Source: Glandiceps talaboti
Taxonomy: Eukaryota; Hemichordata; Enteropneusta; Spengelidae
Length of the DNA: 64,000 nt
Direction: 5' to 3'
Assembly: GCF_964340395.1 (NCBI RefSeq)
Contig: NC_135550.1
Span: 22,624,676-22,688,675 of the forward strand
Below the pieces are notes generated by a model that had not been told where the DNA came from, did not search any database, and saw nothing but the letters and a program-made list of their open reading frames with translations. The translations under genes were made by a program, and so were the position numbers. Positions 26,180-39,900 of the stretch are shown piece by piece. Position 1 is the first letter of the stretch, and each line of letters starts with the position of its first letter.

Positions 26180-29100
26180 ATGAATCAAGAAAAGTCCGAA
26201 ATCAGTACTTCGAGTTCATCTCAGAAGTGTTGCTCCGACAGCCCCGTTTCATACGCGGACGCCATGGGTGCAAGGATAAAAGGCGTATTTCCTACCCGAC
26301 TAAGTATCATCGTTTTCATTGCCTATATAGGCTTGTTTGTGAGCCAAGGTGAGTATAATTACATATAAAACACACCGTCCTCCCTTGAAGACAGTGAAAA
26401 ATTGGGTTTCTGTTTGATTCAAATACTTCGCCCTATCAATACCATACTCCACACCAACTCCCTCACTCAGCAATGCATGCTCTCCTTCTCTCAACACAAA
26501 TTAACAAGATTTGCAAATGTGAACATCGTAATAGATACCCTAAGTATATAATAGTCTTTTTAGTAAATAATAATGATAGTAACAAAAGACACACATTTCA
26601 TGTCCAAACAAACATCCCAGACCGAGTGACCAACGGGTAAGGGAGCCTTCAGGCATTAGTAATTACAAGGGGAGCGGATCACTTTTTTTTTTTACAAATC
26701 TTTTGGGTGGAGGCCATATTTTAAAAATGGGATAAGGGGAGGGTCCCATTTTACTTTGACTAACTGTATTGTTTAACTTAGCATTAATTTTGCGTCTATG
26801 CATAGTTGTATGCGAACGCCAAACAATGTAGTTGGGGTAGATACACACCTAGTGACCCTTCAACAATTAATATTATTTTAATTGTTGTATTGTTATTTAA
26901 TAGCTATATGAGGTGCTCAAAACATGTTTCACTTTTACTATTAGTATTAGCGCATCACTGTAACCATGCTAATGAACAGCGTTTGGTGCCATGCAAACTC
27001 CATGCCTGAAGGTGCACACTGTGTGACCCCATGAAAGTTAATATTAGCTTGGTTGTTGACACTGTACTTTGCAGTATATATGAGGTGTTCAGAACATGTT
27101 TCACTTTTACTATAGCATCCTTGAAACCATGGTAATGAACAGCCCAATGTTGCCTTAAATTATGGCATATATAGTGTTAAGGTTAGGTATAATACAATCT
27201 GGTTAAAATCTGATGTAGTGAAAGCGGCTAGATGCCTTTATTTACCTCTATTTCCATCGTTTTGTGTCGTTTGTTAGCAGGTAAATTTCAAAGTCAATGT
27301 ACATGCTGAAAAAATACATTTCAGAATGAGTTGGTAGTGGGAATATGAGTTGGCAGTTGGACGAGTATTAGTTTGGGATACGCCTTGCATACCAGTCAAT
27401 TGATGCTTGCAATATTGCTGTGGGCATTGTACTGCAAATAATATCATATACCTGTATAATTCAAAAGGGTGTCATACATAACTTGTCATATAATATGACC
27501 ACTATATCTCTATATATGCACTATAAGGACTCTGAAACACCTTCTTTGCGAAGGGGTTGGGATAACAAACATTCCAGAATCTAGTCCAGCTGCTAGTGAA
27601 CATTCAACAATTGTATATTTCAATTTAACTTTTGTTCCAAACACAACTTGAGCTGAAATTTTCAACTGCACTCTTCAGTCTTTGTCAACAGATTTGACCC
27701 ACTATTCAGTACACATGACCTTGTGGACACGTAAGCCAAATAACTGTGTTTGGAACAAAAGTTAAAATGTATACTACCAGTATGTTTTACTAGCACAGAT
27801 GAATTTCCATATGTGAAGGCTGAGCAATTCTGCTCACTTTTAGAAGAGATCATACTAGGTTCATGCCAGGACATGCTGTAAATGTTATGCTGAATGGGGA
27901 CTGTGAACAGAGGGGCAGTCAACCATTGAATTTTGTTCGGTAACCTTCCAAGAGCAAGTAGACTCAAAGTCTTAAGTTAAAAATGGATCATGTATTAGTG
28001 ATATTAGTCCCACTATGTATCCATGCTAACAAGACTAGTCAGAATCATAGCATATGCTATATCAAGAGCTGATTACCATAGAGTCTGGATCATGGACTTC
28101 ATCATTGGGTGGATGGTCTGATCAGTGGACCAGTGATTTTAAAAGCTTTATTGTTCAAAATGTTGACTCTGTAAAATGTTGACTCTGTAATATTAGGTAT
28201 GGACTCATTGGCAAAGACATCCCATTACATTACATGTACATGTATAGTGTACTGTGGATGAAGGATCTTTCATAGAGTGAGTTTTGCAATTTAATTAACA
28301 AACTAGAGAAACAAATATTCATGTTATATTAATTATTTAAAGTTTTAATTAAAACTGTCAAAATGATTTCAAGATCATATCAAGGATTACCTTAATTTAT
28401 AAATCAATCAATCAAACAAACAGAGATTACTTTTGATTGTCAGTGATAAGTTTATAATTTACACAGAGTGTATGCCATATATTTAATTTTTGGTACAAAC
28501 CTGTCAGCTGTTTTGCCGATAATGTGATTGCACTCTGTTCCAAAATCCATAATTCCAAATTCCAAAAGCTTACTCTGTCAATTCCAAGCCATTATCCCAT
28601 ATAGCATAGTTACTATCTTCGCATTTGTTGACCTGTCCTGTATAGTACCCAAAAGTCATACAGGGAGAAGGGGGGGGGGGGGGGGGGGGGAGGTATAAAA
28701 ACGTAGTAGTATGAAATGTATTAGTCTAGTGCTAATCGTACATCGAATCTCAAGCTCTTTCTTTACACATTGGCATCCAGACTAGAAGTGTATATTATGT
28801 GGGGGTAAATCATCTATGGATTGCTAACTATAGTGGTTTACATCTAGCAAGCTAATAGTCTAGACGCTATCATTGATTTCGATTTTCTTTGATTTTTCTG
28901 TCCAATTTTGATTGTGGTAATTCAAAATACCAAAAATGTTGTTCTTCATGCATCCATTTGACTAGATGGGGAGAGAGAGCGAGATCAAAGAGAATCCAAA
29001 CCATGGAAAGCTTCTAGACTAAGCAAACTTGAGTAACATTGAAAATATAATTTGATGTGTCAAGTTTGTGAGTTGAATGTGACTATTGTAGATATGACAC

Positions 29101-32100
29101 AAAGAATGGTGATAGCACCAGAACAAGATAACAAGGCCAACCGATCACAAGGTACCAATCACTACATTATATAAACTTTGAACTTTAATCATAAGACTTT
29201 CCTAACTAGGCCTCTTCATTGTTTCAGCAAAGATTTGAAATCAGTGTGTTTACTTATAAGTCAGTAGTCATCGTGATATCATGGAGCCAGGAGGTATATG
29301 GCTGCAAAGGTTGATTTGTTCCATTGAAACTCAAAACAGGGAGTGGTACTAAACAATGCAACTGCTTTTGGCGCTTTGCCTTTAGTCTTAGATTACATGT
29401 AAAAGTGATTTGGGTGTTTGAGACACACACAATCCTTATTTAAGACACACACAGCATTTGGGTGTTTAAGACATAATCCTGGTCATAAGAGCTTAGCATT
29501 CAAGGTTTTTATGCAACAATTTACTCCACATCTAAAGATGTGTCAGTCTGAGGCAACTTTTCAAAGCATTCAGTCTTGTACACTGTTACAACTTCGTGTG
29601 GTGTTCGAGATCACACAAACTAATAAATAACCCTCCCTGCTTCAGTGAAGGTCACTGCAGAGCCAATCATGAACAAGCAAATGGCACCTGCCCCACACAT
29701 ACACACTTGCTCTAAAGTACTAAATAGAAACAAAAGTAACGGCCATAAATAGTAGACTGAATGACATTGCACACAATTACTCTGAAGAATGATACATTCA
29801 TGAATTGTATACATGCCGTAATGACACCCCCAAATCAGTGTAATCGACCGAAAGTGACAGTCTGTAGTATAATACCGGTACAGTTTGGGATTGACTTGTA
29901 CAAGGAACTTACAAAATGTGGATGTATGAATTTGTCATTTTGTTAATATGTCACAAAGAATGGTTTAGATTTTAGAACTACTGATGTTCTTATATAAGAA
30001 TTGAGATAATAGGGTTATGTATCATCAAAGTCTTGCCATTGTCTGTAACTGCATTTTAAAGCCTCAATTCTGGTAATTAAGTCAGTGTCATAAATGATAC
30101 ATACATTTTACTTTATAATTAAAGCTTATTTAGGATCAAAACAATACCAACACAATGGTAGAGGTGATTTCTGTATGTAATGGAGGTGGTAACATCACAG
30201 TCCTTCTACTGTCATGGGTATACAATGACCACACAGAGGCTTAGAAACCATGTACCCCCAAAATGATGTCATAACATTGTGAGTGCTCTACTGGTTGCTA
30301 GACATTTTCACCATGTTTTAGCAGGGGCAATAATGTCATTTATTGTCAATAAAATACTTTCATCATGTTTTTGTAGGGGCAATAGTGTAAGGTAATATAT
30401 GACTTGATCATATATCCATAAATTATGGACTGAGTACCTGTTTGATGATAAAGATCTCCCCTTCTTTGCCTCAATATAAATTACAATGATTCATATCAGT
30501 TTGTTGACCAAGCCATGTATGGTGATTATATACCATTGATAATATACGACTCCTCATCTAGTAAGCCTAATGTCAGAGTTTCAAAACTTGCCTCTCCTTT
30601 CATATCTTAAATTAGGTTCTTAAAGGCCCATTATTCTATCCCAGGTTCTTACATTAGTGTAATCTTAACACTGAAACCATAAGGATTAAGTAAAGATCAT
30701 TCTTTTTGTTCTGGACCAACTTTTTCTGTAGCTCTGCCAGACACCAGTTTTAGACACCAACATTTTAACCCTAATCTAAACTGGGCCTTTAAGATACAGT
30801 TGTTTACTCTTTAAATGATTTTATTGAAAGATACATGCAAGTCTAAGATCTAATTTTTACTACAGAATAGGTTAATTGTCACATTAGCTATTTACAGATA
30901 TATATATGCACTATATTTCAATGCAATCAGTCAACATGATAATTTATTTGCTATAAATTGTACAAACAAAAATGTAGACACTGATAGTGTGCATTCACAT
31001 AAAATGTTACATTTATCTCACTACAGAAATGTTGTGTTTGCATCTTCCTTGTTTCATCTGACAGTGATGTCGATGTGTTCACAATGAAATAAAATGTATT
31101 ATTTTATGCTTGTGTACCATCAACCATCTGGTCTGTATTTTGTTTTATGTAATTCATAGGAATCATATAATCCCTTGCAGCCTCTGTAAGCAGATAGGGT
31201 TAAAGCATTCACATTGCAACCTCTATCCTACCAGGTACCCAGTAATACAGCTGGGTTAACTGGTAATATTCATTGTTCACATAAAACAAAGCATACACTG
31301 TTATTGGAATCTGCAGGCTGTAGGTTCTTGATGTTGCTATTTGTTTCTGAATTGGCTAGCATCTTTGGGCAAGATTTGAACCACAATTGTGTCCCAGTTA
31401 ACCCAGCTATATAAGTGGGTTACGGGGTACCTGGTAGGATAGAGGTTGCAATGTGAATGCTTTAATCCTATATGCTTACAGAGGCATTATATGCTCCCCA
31501 TGGAGTTAAAGCATAAAGAGATGTTGTGCTGCTGTAGGTCCTTGCCAGGAGTACTACATATAATTGTAAAATGCTTAGAGCACAGCTTAATACAAACTAA
31601 GAAAACTAACATGATTTTTTGTTTTCTATCATTCTGTCAGTGTTGTCAGACTTGTCTGACAACAATGCAATGAAATGAAAAGAAAAAATCTCAAAATTTG
31701 TGGGAACTTACATTTTTTATACTTTTAGTAAAATGTCATTGTCAAAAACTATTGATTCCATTCAGCAATTTTGGGGAATGAGACTGAAACAAATACATGT
31801 ACTGTAGTTCTTCCTGAAAGTGAAAATGGTTGACACATAGAAACCAATTACCTTGCAATTTTATGTCAACACTGGGCTGTAATAAATTTGGTGTTTACAT
31901 GCATGTACTAGGCTCCACTTCTTGTTTCACACCAGCATCCTTTGTGCAAAACTTATAAGCATTCCTTCAACTATCAATGTTACAATTTCACAATCACAAA
32001 ATGATAACCTTAAAGGCTTCTAAATTCTAATTGTAATGATGGTAATCAATAATCTGTGTTTTGTCTTGTGTGTCTGTCTTTTGTCTTGTAGGTATACTGG

Positions 32101-35100
32101 TGACTGCAACAAAAGATGAACACAACAAATATCCATATAATACAACTACAGTCGTTTTAATGACAGAATGTCTCAAATTGGTTATGGCAGTAGCTCTATA
32201 TGTCAGAGAGTAAGTTAGTATATTCTTGATTCAAAATAGTCTTATTGTCTCAGTTTTACTGCAATGTCACACTCAGTCTGACTTTGTGGAATAAGTACTA
32301 GATTGTTTAGAAACAGGTTCTAGAAAGGAATGATGTCCATGCGCACACAACCAAGTACTATGAGAACAGCTACCTGCACTTTATTGACATCTAACAAAAC
32401 TCCTTCAGATCACACAGAATTAAAGGTTTATATAGGTTTTCCTACATTCCATACATATTGGCGTGAATTTGGTATTGACCTCCATATGATTAGGAAGAGA
32501 TAGGATTGGTTAGTAAAGATTGTTTGAACTTGAGATTAACTGATTTGACATAACTTGATTGGTTATGAAGATTGCAGTCAGGATCCTAAATTTGACTCAA
32601 GCCCAGTGTCTATTTCATTCCCTGATAACTTCAATGTCTAACACAGTCATTCTTCAATACCTCACTCACTCACTCATACTTGACTCTCACTCACTCATAC
32701 TTGACTGTCTCACTCAGTCTTTCTTCAATGTCTAAAGCAGTTATACTCGCGTGCCTAAATAGTCATTCTTCAATGTCTCACTCAGTCTGACTTCAATGCC
32801 TAACTCAGTCTGACTTCAGTGTCTAACTCAGTCTGACTTCAATATCTAACTCAGTCTGACTTCAATATCTAACTCAGTCTGACTTCAATATCTAACTCAG
32901 TCTGACTTCAGTGTCTAACTCAGTCTGACTTCAATGTCTCACTCAGTCTGACTTCAATGCCTAACTCAGTCTGACTTCAATGTCTAACTCAGTCTGACTT
33001 CAATATCTAACTCAGTCTGACTTCAATGTCTAACTCAGTCTGACTTCAATGCCTAACTCAGTCTGAGTTCAATGTCTAACTCAGTCTGACTTCAATGTCT
33101 AACTCATTCTGACTTCAATGTCTAACTCAGTCTGACCTCAATGTCTAACTCAGTCTGACTTCAATGTCTCACTCAGTCTGACTTCAATGTCTAACTCAGT
33201 CTGACTTCAATATCTAACTCAGTCTGACATAAATGTCTAACTCAGTCACACTTCAGTGTCTAACTCAGTCTGACTTCAATGTCTAACTCAGTCTGACTTC
33301 AATGCCTAACTCAGTCTGACTTCAATGTCTAACTCAGTCTGATTTCAATGTCTAACTCAGTCACGCTTCAATGCCTATCTCAGTCTGACTTCAATGTCTA
33401 ACTCAGTCTGATTTCAATGTCTAACTCAGTCTGACTTCAATGTCTAACTCAGTCTGACTTCAATGTCTAACTCAGTCACGCTTCAATGCCTATCTCAGTC
33501 TGACTTCAATGTCTAACTCAGTCTGATTTCAATGTCTCACTCAGTCTGACATAAATGTCTAACTCAGTCTGACTTCAATGTCTCACTCAGTCTGACATAA
33601 ATGTCTAACTCAGTCTGACTTCAATGCCTAACTCAGTCTGACTTCAATGCCTAACTCAGTCTGACTTCAATGTCTAACTCAGTCTGACTTCAATGCCTAA
33701 CTCAGTCTGACTTCAATGTCTAACTCAGTCTGACATAAATGTCTAACTCAGTCACACTTCAGTGTCTAACTCAGTCTGACTTCAATGCCTAACTCAATCT
33801 GACTTCAATATCTAACTCAGTCTGACATAAATGTCTAACTCAGTCACACTTCAGTGTTTAACTCAGTCTGACTTCAATGCCTAACTCAGTCTGACTTCAA
33901 TGTCTAACTCAGTCTGACTTCAATGTCTAACTCAGTCTGACTTCAGTGTCTAACTCATTCTGACTTCAATATCTAACTCAGTCTGACATAAATGTCTAAC
34001 TCAGTCACACTTCAGTGTCTAACTCAGTCTGACCTCAATGTCTAACTCAGTCTGAGTTCAATGTCTAACTCAGTCTGACTTCAATGCCTAACTCAGTCTG
34101 ACTTCAATGTCTAACTCAGTCTGACTTCAATGCCTAACTCAGTCTGACTTCAATGTCTAACTCAGTCTGATTTCAATGCCTAACTCAGTCACACTTCAGT
34201 GTCTAACTCAGTCTGACATAAATGTCTAACTCAGTCAGACTTCAATGCCTAACTCAGTCATTCTTCAATGCCTAACTCAGTCTGACTTCAATGCCTAACT
34301 CAGTCTGACTTCAGTGTCTAACTCAGTCACACTTCAGTGTCTAACTCAGTCTGACATAAATGTCTAACTCAGTCTGACTTCAGTGTCTAACTCAGTCTGA
34401 CTTCAGTGTCTAACTCAGTCTGACTTCAATGCCTAAACTCAGTCTGACTTCAATGTCTCACTCATACTGAATTAAATGTCTAACTCATTCTGACTTCAAT
34501 GTCTAACTCATTCTGACTTCAATGTCTCACTCATTCTGACTTCAATGTCTAACTCATTCTGACGTCAATGTCTAACTCATTCTGACTTCAATGTCTAACT
34601 CATTCTGACTTCAGTGTCTCACTCATTCTGACTTCAATGTCTAACTCAGTCTGACTTAAGTGTCTCACGCAGTCCACAGTCCCTCTATTATAGATAGACG
34701 GACTGTGCTCAGTCGTACTTTAATGTCTAACTCGGTCTGACTTTAATACCTCACTCAGTCATTCTTCAATACCTACCTCGGTCATACTTGAGTGTCTAAG
34801 TCAGTCACACTTCAATGTTCAATGCCTAACTCAATCTGACTTCAATGTCTAACTCAATCTGACTTCAATGTCTAACTCAGTCTGACTTCAATGCCTAACT
34901 CAGTCTGACTTCAATGTCTAACTCAGTCTGACTTCAATGTCTAACTCAGTCTGACTTCAATGCCTAACTCAGTCTGACTTCAATGTCTAACTCAGTCTGA
35001 CTTCAATGCCTAACTCAGTCTGACTTCAGTGTCTAACTCAGTCACACTTCAGTGTCTAACTCAGTCTGACTTCAATGCCTAACTCAGTCTGACTTCAATG

Positions 35101-35800
35101 TCTCACTCATTCTGACTTCAATGTCTAACTCATTCTGACTTCAATGTCTAACTCAGTCTGACTTCAATGCCTAACTCAGTCTGACTTCAATGCCTAACTC
35201 AGTCTGACTTCAATGTCTAACTCAATCTGACTTCAATGCCTAATTTGGTCATACTTAAGTGTGTCACTCAGTCACACTTCAATGTCTAACTCACTCTGAC
35301 TTCAGTACCTCACGCAGTCATTCTTCAGTATCTACCTCGATCATACTTGAGTGTCTAAGTCAGTCACACTTCAAAGGTCAATGTCTAACTCAGTCTGACT
35401 TCAATGCCTCACTCAGTTACGCTTCAAAATGAGCTTATATATCTCTTTGTACAATATATTTTTAACTTATACTCAGCGTCAATACTGTACTTATAGATAG
35501 TCAGATAGTTTATCTAACTTAGTGCAACCAGTATCATGTAATGTAATCTGGTCTTACTTCTTCATCATGTCTTATCTAAACCATACCTTCTTGTGTTCTG
35601 ACCACTTTGTCAAGTAATTTTTTATGTTAGTGGTTCACCACTATCAAAATGGGAATAGGGAGGAATTTTTATATTAAAAAAGAATGGAAATAAGTGGGAG
35701 AGAAAGTCTTAGATGACATGTAAAATAATATTTTATGGGTAGGTACAAATAGTTGTATAAATTAATATGATGGAACAACTCTCAGAGGGTTTAAATCATT

Positions 35801-35855
<55 letters not shown>

Positions 35856-36926
35856 CTGTGTATGTATGTATGTATGCATGTATGTATGTATGTATGTATG
35901 TATGTATGTATGTATGTATGTATGTATGTGTATGTGTGTATGTATGCATGTATGTATGTATGTATGTATGTATGTATGTATGTATGTATGTATGTATGCA
36001 TGCATGCATGTATGTATGTATGTATGTATGTATGTATGTGTATGTATGTATGTATGTATGTATGTATGTATGTATGTATGTATGTATGTTTTACCATACC
36101 TAACATTGTCAAAATTGTTGTCGGAGATATGTTCGTAGTAGAGTGAGCAATTACCACGATTACAGAGGGAACTACGAAGTCATGTAAATTGAAATGGAGA
36201 TCCCTCCCAGCGTTTATAAAAACTATGACACAACTCTGTCAAAGGTAGATATATACATGTAATACCCTTAACCAAGGTTTGGACTGAAAGAACAATAGTG
36301 TGAGCCGTTAGTTTTTCTGTTGGGCAATGTAACGCACTTGTATGATATACCGTAGGCAATTGGCTGCAATCTAGCCAAGATAAAACTTGCAGAGGCCAGT
36401 TTACATAGGGTAGACTAACTATCTTCTGAAGTTGTCTTCCAAAGTCCAAATTCTTTTCCAATAGTTCCAACGAGTAGCCTCTAGACTAGATTTACATTTG
36501 TGACCTGTATTTGGGAACAAACGGTTGTCATAGTCTATTTTTCTATACATGTTACGATCACTATAATCATCTCCAAGTGTTACGATCATAGAAGCATTAG
36601 GTTATCATTAATTAATTGGGACTGATTTTCAGCCACGCCAACTTAGTTTTGTAAGAAATATATCAAGTTCATTTCTCCATGTCCTCAGCTCTACGTCGAT
36701 GGAATTTTTGGTTATTGTATGCCAGTGTTATGGAGAATTTTCCTGCAACTTTTATATTTGTACTTGTCACTATATCGATTGTGCTCTAGACTAATATTTG
36801 TTACCTACCCCTGATAATGTGTTATAAGCTTTCTTACTAGATGATACAAACAGCTTACAGCCCTCTTCGGAGTGACAAATGTGGGCCACGCTCTTCCTTA
36901 TTTGTCACTCAGAAGCAGGCTGTAAC

Positions 36927-36995
<69 letters not shown>

Positions 36996-39900
36996 TGTGT
37001 GTGTCTGTGTGTGTGTGTGTGTGCATGTGTGTGTGTTCGTGTGTATACATGTGTATGTGTTTTATATAACATGGTCTCTTCTAGTATGGCTATCCTTGGA
37101 GGAATTATACTGACAATTCCTCCAAGGACTATCTCACGGGTGATATACACGTACACTTCAATTCTTACAAATTCCACTGTATCCTGACCTCGTTATATTG
37201 AAAGGCTACTTTGAAATACTACAAGACAGTTGTCCTTTGTATGCTTTCATTACCTTTGTATACTATACTATTCATCTGTCAAGAACCATAGACAAACCTA
37301 CACAACAAGTATGGTCTATATGTAAGAACAGACCTATTTACCTTCCTGTTTGAACATTATATTTACTCTTTCATGTCTGGTCTCGATACTCGCCCATTGT
37401 GCTTGATGTTAATGCACACCACATTATCACAGTGTTAGATCTGTTTACGTGTACCTGAAAATGAATATATCTATGATTGTGAAAATAGCCCAATTGTTAT
37501 GACACATTCTTTACTGTTACAAGGAATATTTTGTTCAATTGAATCTTTCCTACATGCATTTCCCAAAAGTTGTATTTGAATTTTAGTATTCTCATTTAAA
37601 TATATCACATAAATTTATACTTAATCCTATCACTCCTAGTTGTTGTTGTTGTTGGTGGTGGTGTTGTTGTTGTTGTTTTGTTTATTATCATGTCCTATGT
37701 GGACTTATCCATTAGAAATACAGAGCACAATACATTGCACAAAAAGGGCCGCATCCACAATTCAACATACAATTTAAAATATAAATGCTGGTATTTTTCC
37801 TAGAAATACATTGTTGCATAACTAAAGTACAAAGTGTAAAGAGTTTATTTTACAAATTTTTTCATGGATTATTCTTTGATTTATAAAAGATTTGAAAACT
37901 ATTGTGAAACTGAGATGCAATAAAAATGATAATTTTTATTGTATAATGTGTATCAGTTAGTATTTCTATTAATAATAAAGTAACATGTAATTTATTCTGA
38001 AATTACTTCCACAATGATGGTATCCTAGACTCGTGTAGGGTTTTGTAATATACCGGTGTGTGGGGTTGTGTTGATTTAAATATTACAAACTTCCATGCAA
38101 AGAAAGTGAAGTTATACAGATCCACTAAAATACACACTTTACAATGTAATAATGATGATGGAATGGAGCTTTAGCAACTAATATCCATCAAGCGATGCTC
38201 ACTGGTACATGTGATAAGAAACTGTCCTTAAATACATGCATCAGTTGTTTTGTAATATGAAAATTCAAACATTTCATTAATCAAATTGATTTTGAACCTG
38301 CTGATTACATATCACATACATGTACATAATTTAAAAGCATGTTATTTTGACTGCACCACATGCTATTAATATGATACAGGTGGCATGTTAACAATATAGT
38401 GACCCCAAAATATCAGACAAGCATGAATAACTGGACTGCTAGTGTTCTATTTCATCCTGACACCTACAAGTATTGCCATTCAAATGAGATGGCTAGTGTT
38501 GCTAGCTTTATATTATAACTAGCTGAAAAAATATCCTTTACCCCAGCGAATTTAGTACTTGTCGCATGTTGACCTAAAGTGTTCATATATAAATACAACA
38601 CACTGCAACTTTTTAGATTAATAAACTACTAAATGTTGCTTATCACAAATATTGTGTAGTATGATATATTTTCCTAACCTTCATAGATTCCAGTTATCAT
38701 TACAGATGTACCAGATTTGACATGAACCAGTGCACATGCATAGTAATGGTATTTGCACTGCAATGCAGTAACAAAAACATTATTGAATACCTACATGCAA
38801 ATTATATGCAAATGAGGACACGATCATTCATTCTACACAAAAGTGCTTGATTGCATAGTGTCATTTTTACGGAAATTTGTTGTTTCAGATAAACATATGG
38901 AATAATAACAGAACCCCATGCCTCAGGGGTATTTGCACTCATGTACGCTCATGAAAGTACAGCCGCAGAACACTGCAAGTACTCGTGCAAATACACCGAA
39001 TATGTCACACTTGCACTCGCACGTCATGGGGTGCTGTCATATCAATTCTCACTAGAAGACATATAATTTTTGTATGATTGTGAATGTCTATTGTATGTGA
39101 CATCTACTAAAATTTGCCATTTCTTTTACCCAATAGGCATTCATTTTTAAGTATATTCAGTGAATTTAGAAAACACTTTAAAGGTAAGTACACAATGTAT
39201 ATTTCTAATTGTTTTGTTTAAAAATTCATACATATTACCTATAATTAGTGGACTGATTTCCTGTATGTCTATTAACTTGCCAGATTTAATTGGATTCAAA
39301 AGATATAGATAACCATTACAAAGCAGATATCAATACATGAAAAGGAGACTTTCAGGAGGCTACAAACTTTCAATTATACAGTGTAGGCAGCAACAAAAAT
39401 TGAGACTTGTATGTCATTTAGCTATATTAACTTTAAAAATCATACAGAGACAATCCATTCACCCATCTGTGTGTCTGTCTGTCTGGCTGTCTGTCTACCT
39501 GTCCATGCATGCATTACATTTCTCTGGCTTAATACAATGGCCGATTTCATTTAAACTTGTTACAAAGGTGAAATACTAAAGGGCTCCAGAAATCCATGCC
39601 GCTTTTAAGTAAAATAAAATTTATATAAAATATGACCAAGTGGTCGCCATATTTGCTGTTAAAAACACTAACTCAAAAGTGTAATAAACACAGTTTCCCA
39701 CCAAAGTAGTTACATATACAAGTCTGAAAAGTGAGTTTGTTGGTCTGCTTTGTATGAGTTTACTATATAAGCAGAAACAAGGCCTGGATCTTTCAGGCTA
39801 CTATCCCTCCCATATTGTAATGTGTAGCTATCATTTAAAGCACTTGGATCCTCAACTTTAACTCAATTTCAAAAATCAGCAGACACCTTGTGGTAATAAA

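Larger units (their letters stand above)
26349..32091 (+). other. Intron 1 of the transporter
   Basis: 5.7 kb without a supported gene. It contains a ~125-bp duplication (26850-27142), two inverted-repeat elements (27591-27796 and 31180-31485) and a poly-G run. Short open frames show no family resemblance. Confidence 0.7.
32210..39136 (+). other. Intron 2 of the transporter
   Basis: 6.9 kb, dominated by the 23-bp array, two (TG)n blocks and small foldback elements listed separately. I see no gene in 37130-38900. Confidence 0.7.

Noticed and set aside
35762-36157. Long overlapping open frames on both strands
   Set aside because: They are translations of (TG)n and (TATG)n microsatellites.
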